Assembly: GCA_032622095.1 (NCBI GenBank)
Contig: CP136065.1
Coordinates: 244,341,474 to 244,405,473, forward strand
From: Siphonodentalium dalli
Taxonomy: Eukaryota; Mollusca; Scaphopoda; Gadilida; Siphonodentaliidae
Length of the DNA stretch: 64,000 nucleotides
Reading direction: 5' to 3'
Made by a program: the position numbers and the translations under genes. The notes under the pieces are model-generated. The model saw nothing but the letters and a program-made list of their open reading frames with translations. It did no database searches and was not told where the DNA came from. Below, in pieces: positions 57,201-64,000 of this stretch. Each line of letters opens with the position of its first letter. The first letter of the stretch is position 1.

Positions 57201-58556
57201 CCATGTCAACATATCCTCGCGCAAATACGTATATAATCGACCTATATTGTGAAATAGGTATTAAATATTGTGATTATTTTATTCTAAAATAAGCAGATCA
57301 TGGACGCATACCCGTTATTTCGTTTTACGGAGCGGGCCACAGTGAAAACTCGTGTTAAAGGGCGTGTACCTGAACAGTCTTGAGTTGGCTTCAGTGTGTC
57401 ATTGTCAGAGCACAATCTGCATAGAATCTCAATATGAGTCGATGTGATTAAAACGGGATCATTTTCAGCACATTATCGACTGAAAATGTGGGATTCTAAG
57501 CACATTATCTACCTAAATCTAGTTCCATTATAAGCAGATAAGGTTCGGGTTTTCGAGATAACAGCCTGACCACGTTCATCATAAATGATGATAGCATGTT
57601 CGCGCATACACACAGCCATACCTTGCCAAAACTCTCGCTTTATATTTCCAAAACCGTCCTCATATTCTGTCCATGTTCTCTTAAAATCTGTCAGACCATC
57701 CATTCGCCTCTGGAAAAGCTGGTGGAGAAAAAAAAATGATAAAGATAATATTCTGTGATATCAGTCACACTCAATGCTATCTGAGGTACTATAAGTCCTC
57801 GGGTATTAGGAAGTAGTCAATTCTGCTATGTTTCTTATTAGGCCCATACTAGTTGTTTGGGTATTATTATCACCAAATGAAATGTCTACACGCCACAATT
57901 CTGTTCTCATTTTATTAAATTTGAATATGACTCTATTTTACTGTTGTTTCGATAATAATTATAGTTGTATAACGTGTAATTTTTAACAACGTGTCAATCG
58001 CCTTCCAATATCTGCGAAATGTTTCCTATTTGTACCACTTTTTGGTTGGTTTGGTTGATCTCTTTTGGGCCACAGAGGGTAATAAGAAAGTCTTTGATTC
58101 TGAATCGTCACATTTAATATTATAAACTGTCCATCTTCATCTACAAATGTTTCGTTAATTACATGTTAGGAAGTGTCATTGATACATATTGCCAATCTAT
58201 TTTGATCTAAGGAAGTTGAACAAATCTTTCGTTTGAATGTTTCTGTCTGTCCTAATGCTCTGATGTCGCCGCCACATATTTAAAGTTCCATTAAATTTCT
58301 TATCATATATTTGACTGTGCACTGTGATCTTGAAAATACAGATCGTATTTTTCATTTATTTAGGCCGACCATGCCCCTTACTTACGCTTGTTATATAAGC
58401 AACTTACCGTCCAACCTCCACCTTCAGTCTCCATGTCGCAGTATACGGACACCTCCTTGCTGTCCCCGTACGGGTAAATGACGTACACCCCAGATCTGGT
58501 TGCCCCTGACATATGCACGTCCGTACAGTCTGTAGGCTTCGATCTGCTTCCAGAAA
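54035..58556 (-). CDS. Fibrinogen-related (FReD) protein gene, locus B; complete domain in four exons
   Basis: Join 58408-58556, 57622-57718, 56718-56882 and 54035-54282, read on the minus strand. All introns have GT..AG ends and the phases fit (1, 0, 1, 1). The 659 coding bases give about 219 residues, the normal length of a fibrinogen C-terminal domain. Landmarks in order are the opening DC...SGVYVIYP...VYCDMETEGGGWT, QRRMDG...GFGNIKREFW, LRVDLEDFDN, the calcium loop DQDND..DN.HC, NHLNGEY and TEMKIRPC at the end. Cysteines expected for the domain are present and there are no stops. The family forms secreted lectin-like proteins in invertebrate immunity and clotting-like processes; the ligand is unknown. 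The signal-peptide exon is not identified. The first exon here begins in phase 1, so at least one more exon lies upstream (higher coordinates). Confidence 0.9.
54500..54600. repeat. ~20-bp tandem repeat in intron 3
   Basis: CTGTCTTCCTGCCA(C/T)C(C/A)C is repeated three to four times. Confidence 0.75.
55442..55538. repeat. 97-bp direct repeat, copy 1 (intron 3 of locus B)
   Basis: CAAATGAGGTTTATCCTTTT through TTGACCAACAAATAATT. It is repeated at 56160-56256 with two substitutions seen and an offset of 718. Confidence 0.9.
56160..56256. repeat. 97-bp direct repeat, copy 2 (intron 3 of locus B)
   Basis: Partner of 55442-55538. The pair encloses about 620 bases with no recognised gene. It could be a small TRIM-like element or a local duplication; the ends are not TG..CA and no target duplication was found. 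Confidence 0.85.
56621..56651. repeat. (GTT)n microsatellite
   Basis: About nine GTT triplets, 65 bases downstream of the exon 3 donor in gene orientation. Confidence 0.9.
56718..56882 (-). CDS. Locus B FReD exon 3
   Basis: Acceptor ATATTACGACAG, donor GTAAGTA. It encodes NRLISYMTNKRRYMLRVDLE, DFDNKTAFAEYDTFFISS, then PATKYRLHLTGYHGDAG. Phase is 1 in, 1 out, 165 bp, as in the locus A copy at 12165. Confidence 0.92.
57208..57545. repeat. Dispersed repeat R in intron 2 of locus B
   Basis: CAACATATCCTCGCGCAAAT through GAGCGGGCCACAGTGAAAAC and GAAAATGTGGGATTCTAAGC, to TTTTCGAGATAACAGCC. It is related to 22990-23310 (same strand) and the start of a fragment at 51256. It is an uninterrupted reference copy for the LTR insertion site. 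Confidence 0.7.
57622..57718 (-). CDS. Locus B FReD exon 2
   Basis: Acceptor TTTTTCTCCACCAG, donor GTATGG. It encodes LFQRRMDGLTDFKRTWTEYE then DGFGNIKREFWQ. This is the family's RRxDGxxxFxRxWxxYxxGFGxxxxEFW segment. Phase is 0 in, 1 out. No counterpart was found in locus A. Confidence 0.92.
58408..58556 (-). CDS. Locus B FReD exon 1 (N-terminal part)
   Basis: Acceptor CATTTTCCAACAG, donor GTAAGT. It encodes SGSRSKPTDCTDVHMSGATR then SGVYVIYPYGDSKEVSVYC and DMETEGGGWT. Phase is 1 in, 0 out. It is homologous to the broken exon at 7002-7155. Confidence 0.92.
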
Positions 58557-58569
58557 CTGTTGGAAAATG

Positions 58570-59150
58570 ATATGAAACATGCAAACCCAGCTGATAGTTC
58601 CTAGCTCTGTTTACGAGGCCCTTAACGCATGTGTGGCTAAGATGATCTAAATATAGTCTAGGCTACACATATTTATTTTAAACATACAAATTACTATATA
58701 CACCCAGTAATAATAATAACTGATAAGATTTGGTAGTAAGCTCTATCTGCAATGGTCGCCTGTTCCCATGGAAATAAGCTCATAGTGAACTTATGTAATG
58801 TTTTCATCTGCTCTGGTGCCTCACCCTTGACTTATCTCGATGCGTCTCGAGGAAAGTTTAGTTTACGCATGGTTTGCAATACAAGAGTTCAAGAATTGAT
58901 GGACTTTAATATGGATTGAAAACATCCAGCGTGCGAGTGGTGGAAACCATTTCACATGAATTCATAAGGAATAGTATTTCCATCGCATATAGAACTGTGG
59001 ATGCCCAAACAATGCGGGGTAATTGTGGGGCGGTTTGCTACAGAATTTCGTGCAAAGTTTGATTAGTGTCCTGTGTTAATCCCCTTCTGGATAGTGTTCT
59101 GTGTTAATACCCTTCCGGTTCGTGTTCTGTTGTAACCCATCTTTGTATTA
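58570..59150. other. Upstream flank of locus B exon 1
   Basis: No exon was recognised. At 59085-59145 there are copies of the GTGTTAATCCCCTTCTGG minisatellite that is also seen at 59965 and 63410. Confidence 0.4.
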
Positions 59151-59162
59151 AGTGGATAATGG

Positions 59163-59286
59163 TGTGGTGTTTTGTGATTTAGGAAAAGTACAGGACGAAT
59201 ATACAGTGGCAAATTCAGTTACTGGGTGACGGCGGAGCCGGAGCAGTATATTCGTCCTGTACCTTTTCGAAATCACAAAACACCAC
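59163..59286. repeat. Inverted repeat with ~40-base arms
   Basis: TGGTGTTTTGTGATTTAGGA then AAAGTACAGGACGAATATAC, facing GTATATTCGTCCTGTACCTT and TTCGAAATCACAAAACACCA. A partial relative starts at 59707 (GCGGTGTTTTGTGATTTCTT). Confidence 0.8.
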
Positions 59287-59307
59287 ATTTTTTTGTCCAA
59301 GTCTGCT

Positions 59308-59428
59308 ATACTTTATCCATCGTTAAATGTATAACAAAACGTCGTGAATTGGCTGATGTTTTCTATGGCTGCACATTTCGTTGACAATTACAAGGCATAA
59401 TATACATTTAACGATGGATAAAATATAG
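59308..59428. repeat. Inverted repeat with ~34-base arms
   Basis: CTATACTTTATCCATCGTTA then AATGTATAAC faces CATAATATACATTTAACGAT and GGATAAAATATAG. Confidence 0.8.
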
Positions 59429-59964
59429 TCCCTAAATTAACATCGCTCTCATCGTTAAACTTACATTAAAGATTGTCACCTCGAATGGAAATAAATATGC
59501 ACAACGAATATTTGCTACATGTACCTGATGTCTGTTCGGATGTTTATCCCTTATAAATTGCGGTTTTGATTTGACCGCGGACTTGAGTTAAAAATTGGAA
59601 AATTATTTACTGATAAAGATGTGTATTTCACGCCATATATGTCACGGGTTCATGTCAAGAAATGTTGTCAACTTATATGGAGAAATGATATTTAGGGTAT
59701 AACGGTGCGGTGTTTTGTGATTTCTTAAAATACAAGTATACAGGGCGAATGTACTGACTGTCAAATGTCGACAAACAAAAGCTATGCCTTGTTTTGTTTA
59801 TATAGCAACCAGCTGGGTAACGGAAGTCAGCTGCTGTCAATATTGACACGTAGGAATATCTAACATTGGAGCGGTGATGACGTCTACACTTTGCGACAGT
59901 TTATTGATTATTAACCCCTCGCAAATCTTTGATGTTTCAAGTGGTATATTGGGAGTAAGTGCAT

Positions 59965-60062
59965 TAAAATCTGTGCTAATCCCTTTCTGGTTAGTATTCT
60001 CTGTTAATCCATTTCTGGTTAGTATTTTGTGTTATTCCCTTTCTGGTTAGTAGTCTGTTAAT
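59965..60062. repeat. ~30-bp minisatellite (TCTGTGTTAATCCCTTTCTG family)
   Basis: Three units of CTGTGYTAATCCCTTTCTGG then TTAGTAT. The same family is at 59085-59145 and 63410-63560. Confidence 0.8.
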
Positions 60063-60074
60063 ATGCATATACAC

Positions 60075-60530
60075 TTCAACAATCATGACCATACAGTCGT
60101 TCCATGTACACCTATAATTAGTATACACACAAGCATACAACCACTCCTTTATTTATCCATACACCCCCACCCATGATCATACAACCAACACATGTATACA
60201 TATACACCCGTCCATGATAATAAAGCCACCCAATGTACATCTGTACATTCCACACATGATCATAAAGTCACTCCACATATACATAAACAACACACATATG
60301 ACCATGTAGCTACTCGTGTTATACCCATACACCACTTCATTGACCATACAGCCACTCCATGTATACATATTCACCTCATGCATTGGCACCCCTTGTATAC
60401 CTGCGTCTCACCGTGAACACCTCACACATGACCATATAGACACTCATTGTATACCTAGTCACACCATTCGTGATTATACTTCATGTATACCTATTCACAT
60501 CACATGTGACCACAAAGTCACTCCCTGACT
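60075..60530. repeat. Diverged ~58-bp tandem repeat
   Basis: Units contain CA(C/T)CCATGATCATA(C/A)A, G(C/T)CACTCCATGTATAC and ATATACAC. Several His-rich frames on both strands (up to 74 codons) derive from the repeat. Confidence 0.75.
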
Positions 60531-61195
60531 ACCACTTTTACAAACATCATCTATTAAGTTGATCAATGTTGATCAATTTTAACGCTAATTTGTGAGAGTA
60601 GCCACAGAAATTGGTCCCGCTCAGCTCAGTTTCGAAGTTCTGCATGCCAATTTCCATTCAGAAACATGGCCATAATCTCAAAAGAAGATTTTTGCCAAAA
60701 TTCCATACTGCATCCTTTAAAATTAATCTGTCATGCCTCATAAGGTACTGGGACAACCAGAATAGAACCTATGGTTTTCACTTGATTGAGTAACATGTTT
60801 AATAACCAAGTAGGTCACAATTTGCTACTTTTCGGAACAGCAGAGAATAACGATTGGGATATATGTGAAAACATCAACTTGGTAGGTGCATCAGAAATGT
60901 TAGTATTCAATCAATATAAGACAGAATAGTAAATTTTTGTCATCAACCACAACTTGTATGTGGTTGCATGGCACGCAGCATGGGGCAATATTTACCATTT
61001 TCCACATTTTGGCCGCCATTTTTGCAGCCAATTTGAGCCAAAGTGACAATTCTTGTCAGTGGTAGTTCATAATGCGAAAGATGTTAACTAACTGGCAGCG
61101 GTGGTGGGTGGTGGTGGTATATTTGTATAAAGGGGTACTAAATACATATATGAATACTTACTCGTAGGGGTGATATAAACAACCTTAATCGTTAC

Positions 61196-61990
61196 CGTAC
61201 CCCATTGCAGCGATCATAGTCGTTGTTGCAGTAGTTGAGGTAGTCGCCGTGGTAGTCGTTGCTGTAGTCGTCGTGGTAGTCGCTGTTGCAGCGGTCGTGG
61301 TAGTCATTGCTGCAGTCGCCGTGGTAGTCGTTGTTGCAGCGGTCGTGGTAGTCGTCGTGGTAGCCGTTGCAGTGATCGTGGTGGTCGTTGCAGCGGTCGT
61401 GGTAGTCGTTTCTGTAGTCATCGTGGTAGTCGTTGTTGCAGCGGTCGTGTTAGTCATTGCTGTAGTCGTCGTGGTAGTCGTTGCAGCGTTCGTGGTAGTC
61501 ATTGCTGCAGTCGCCGTGGTAGTCGTTGTTGCAGCGGTCGTGGTAGTCGTTGCTGTAGTCGTCGTGGTAGCCGTTGCAGTGGTCGTGGTGGTCGTTGTAG
61601 CGGTCGTGGTAGTCGTTGCTGTAGTCGTCGTTGTAGCCGTTGCAGTGGTCGTGGTAGTCGTTGCAGCGGTCGTGGTAGTCGTTGTTGCAGCGGTCGTGGT
61701 AGTCGTTGCATCGGTCGTTGTAGTCGTTGCTGTAGTCGTCGTGGTAGTCGTTGCAGCGGTCGTGATAGTCGTTGTTGCAGCGGTCGTGGTAGTCGTTGCT
61801 GTAGTCGTTGTGGTAGTCGTTGTTCCAGCGGTTGTGGTAATCGTTGTTGAAGCGGTCGTGGTAGTCGTTGTTGCAGCGGTCGTGGTGGTCGTTGTCGTAG
61901 TCGTTGTTGTAGTCGTCGTGGTAGTCTTTGTTGCAGCGGTCGTGGTAGTCGTTGTTGCAGCGGTCGTGGTAGTCGTTGTGTAGTCGTTGT
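61196..61990 (-). CDS. Possible threonine-rich (mucin-like) coding exon upstream of locus B FReD; tentative
   Basis: One minus-strand frame stays open for about 260 codons and reads almost only Thr and Ala (ACNACNACNGCTGCAACAACG units, TTTAATTT), ending MIAAMGY. A potential donor G|GTAACG at 61196/61195 leaves phase 1, which would fit the phase-1 acceptor of the FReD exon at 58556. Thr-rich stalks precede lectin domains in some secreted proteins, so a mucin-FReD product is conceivable. Against it, all three frames are open through such a triplet-based repeat, the donor is weak, and one-base indels at GTTGTGTAG units break the frame further up. Treat as a hypothesis. Confidence 0.25.
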
Positions 61991-63390
61991 GTAGTCGTCG
62001 TGGTATTCGTTGCTGAGGTCGTCGTGTTAATCCCGTTCGTTGAAGCGGTCGTGGTATTCGTTGCTCTAGTAGTCGTGGTAGTCGTTGTTGCAGCGGTCGT
62101 GGTAGTCGTTGCTGTAGTCGTCGTGGTAGTCGTTGTTGCAGCGGTCGCGATAGTCGTTGCTGCAGCGATCGTGGTAGTCATTGCTGTAGTCGTCGTGGTA
62201 GTCGTTGCAGCGGTCGTGATAGTCGTTGTTGTAGCGGTCGTGGTAGTCGTTGCTGTAGTTGTTGTGGTAGTCGTTGTTCCAGCGGTTGTGGTAATCGTTG
62301 TTGAAGCGGTCGTGGTAGTCGTTGTTGCAGCGGTCGTGGTGGTCGTTGTCGTAGTCGTTGTTGTAGTCGTCGTGGTAGTCTTTGTTGCAGCGGTCGTGGT
62401 AGTCGTTGTTGCAGCGGTCGTGGTAGTCGTTGTGTAGTCGTTGTTTTAGTCGTCGTGGTATTCGTTCCTGAGGTCGTCGTGTTGACCCCGTTCTGTTGCA
62501 GCGGTCGTGGTAGTCGTTGTGTAGTCGTCGTGGTATTCGTTGCTGAGGTCGTCGTGTTAATCCCGTTCGTTGAAGCGGTCGTGGTATTCGTTGCTCTAGT
62601 AGTCGTGGTAGTCGTTGTTGCAGCGGTCGTGGTAGTCGTTGCTGTAGTCGTCGTGGTAGTCGTTGTTGCAGCGGTCGCGATAGTCGTTGCTGCAGCGGTC
62701 GTGGTAGTCATTGCTGTAGTCGTCGTGGTAGTAGTTGGTGCAGCGGTCGTGGTAGTCATTGTTGTAGTCGTCGTGGTACTCGTTGTTGCAGCGGTCGTGG
62801 TAGTCGTTGATGAATTCGTCGTGGTAGTCGTTGTTGCAGCGGTCGTGGTAGTCGTTGATGTAGTCGCCGTGGTAGTCGTTGTTGCAGCGGTTGTGGTAGT
62901 CGTAGTTAAGCGGTAATGGTAGTCGTTGTTGCAGCTGTCGTGATGGTCGTTGTCGTAGTCGTTGTTGAAGTCGTCGTGGTATTCGTTGCTGAGGTCGCCG
63001 TGTTAATCCCGTTCGTTGATGCGGTCGTGGTATTCGTTGATGTAGTCGTCGTGGTAGTCGTTGTTGCAGCGGTCGCGATAGTCGTTGTTGCAGCGGTCGT
63101 GGTAGTCATTGCTGTAGTCATCGTGGTAGTCATTGCAGTCGTTGTGGTAGTCGTTGTTGAAGCGGTCGTGGTAGCCATTGTTGCAGCGGTCGTGGTAGTC
63201 GTTGTTGTAGTCGTCGTGGTAGTCGTTGTTGCATCGGTTTCGGTAGTCGTTGTTGCATCGGCTGTGGTAGTCGTTGTTGCAGCGGTCGTGGTAGTCGTTG
63301 CCTAGTCGTCGTGGTAGTGTTGTTGCAGCGGTCGTTGTGTAGTCGTTGTTGTAGTCGTTGTTGTAATCGTTGTGGTATTCCTTGCTGAGG
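61200..63390. repeat. Large triplet-based minisatellite (GTGGTAGTCGTTGTTGCAGC)
   Basis: About 2.2 kb of 15- and 24-bp variants of GTCGTGGTAGTCGTTG(TTGCAGCG). Higher-order duplications are visible: TGTTCCAGCGGTTGTGGTAA recurs at 61821 and 62275, and CTGAGGTCGTCGTGTTAATC near 62013, 62543 and 63379. Long Val-rich plus-strand and Thr-, Tyr/His- and Pro/Arg-rich minus-strand frames are consequences of the repeat. Confidence 0.93.
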
Positions 63391-63409
63391 TCGTCGTGTT
63401 AATCCCGTT

Positions 63410-63565
63410 CTGTTTAGAATTCTGTGTTAATCACTTTCTAGTTATTATTCTGTGTTAATCCCCTTCTGGTTAGTATTCTGTGTTAGTCCCTTTCTGGTTA
63501 GTACCCTGTGTTTTTTATCCTTTCTGGTTAGTAGTCTGTGTTAATCACTTTCTGGCTAGTGTTAT
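63410..63565. repeat. ~29-bp minisatellite next to the Thr array
   Basis: About five units of TTCTGTGTTAATCCCTTTCT then GGTTAGTA. The adjoining array ends in GTTAATCCCGTTCTGTTTAG, so the two repeats grade into each other. Confidence 0.85.
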
Positions 63566-64000
63566 CTGGTATTCCCTCTGGCACGGTAGCGATAAAGGTC
63601 GTTTCGTGTGGGGGGGTGAAAACTATATTATTATATGTTGTTCGAAAACAATATGGTCGTTGACTGGACCGTTTGTATCGCATCGTTGTGTGAATGATCA
63701 TTATAAACTTATAAACTATTGGTAAAGGCTGCGCGTGATAAAAGAATAATTTTCCCCAGGATGCACTGGGTTCATTAAGACATCTCATTGTCCTAAGCAA
63801 CCTACAAATGTTTGGGTTACACGGACATGGCTAGATTAAACCCAAAACATACGTATACATGTGGTATCTCAACACATACATAACCGCGGATTATCTCCGC
63901 TGAAACTCGTAGATAGAGCTTTGAAAACAACGTGATTTGTTTCTTATGTTTTTCGGTAATTTTTATATCGTTTCGTTTGTGCTGGTTCAGTTTTTTAATC
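63566..64000. other. No supported gene at the right edge
   Basis: Short unrecognised frames on both strands. No signal-peptide exon for locus B was found here. Confidence 0.4.

Noticed and set aside
60177..60528. His-rich and Met/Cys-rich frames
   Set aside because: Products of the ~58-bp diverged minisatellite.
61450..62759. Minus-strand NDYHDRC and RLPRPLQQ repeat proteins
   Set aside because: Alternate frames of the same minisatellite.
61249..62916. Plus-strand Val/Ala-rich frames of up to 244 codons
   Set aside because: They are the complement of the Thr-type triplet minisatellite; all frames are open because the unit is a multiple of three. No start context or domain.

Overview
This window looks like animal nuclear DNA, probably from a mollusc or a related invertebrate. 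It is AT-rich, its coding sequence comes as short exons with consensus splice sites, and it is full of minisatellites, terminal-inverted-repeat (TIR) elements and other transposon remains. The taxon is an inference from fibrinogen-related (FReD) genes plus an endogenous mobile-element load; nothing here identifies a species. Very little of the 64 kb is protein coding, and most long open frames are by-products of tandem repeats whose period is a multiple of three.

Three host loci are supported. (1) A broken plus-strand FReD copy is spread over about 20 kb: a first FReD exon with in-frame stops (7002-7155), a third-type exon whose splice donor is lost (12165-12329), and an intact last exon (26628-26887). 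(2) A complete minus-strand FReD domain has four phase-compatible exons between 58556 and 54035. A long threonine-coding tandem array (61196-63390) lies upstream of it, and its proximal edge can be joined in phase. (3) A small plus-strand secreted cysteine-rich protein has a signal-peptide exon (43153-43198) and one cysteine-rich exon (45676-45887), with matching phase.

The largest single object is a 10.2-kb LTR-retrotransposon-like insertion (12776-22989). It has two 1671-bp terminal direct repeats with only one difference seen by eye, TG...CA ends, a perfect 4-bp target duplication (ATAT), a TATA box plus initiator in each repeat, and a polypurine-like tract before the right repeat. Its 6.9-kb interior has no recognisable gag or pol. 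It is best described as a large non-autonomous derivative that moved recently, and it sits inside the broken FReD locus.

Other mobile elements by position are: a Tc1/mariner-type MITE (8365-8869); a Mutator-like element with transposase fragments and a nested MITE (9120-11238); a LINE reverse-transcriptase fragment (23975-24195); a TIR element with CGCACACGATGCG ends (24206-24933); three or four piggyBac-type TTAA elements (25347-28460, 46260-46445); a composite of two 445/451-bp repeats around a 0.9-kb core (30365-32162); a G-rich-TIR element (44523-45544) in the intron of the secreted gene; a TA-flanked MITE (46071-46240); and a MITE with an 11-bp target duplication (53222-53456). Minisatellites cluster at 1.0-2.2, 28.5-30.4, 33.2-34.4, 37-39, 43.2-46.6 and 60-63.6 kb. 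Long stretches at 3.4-5.7, 34.4-36.9, 39.2-42.5 and 47.4-53.2 kb show no gene that I can defend.
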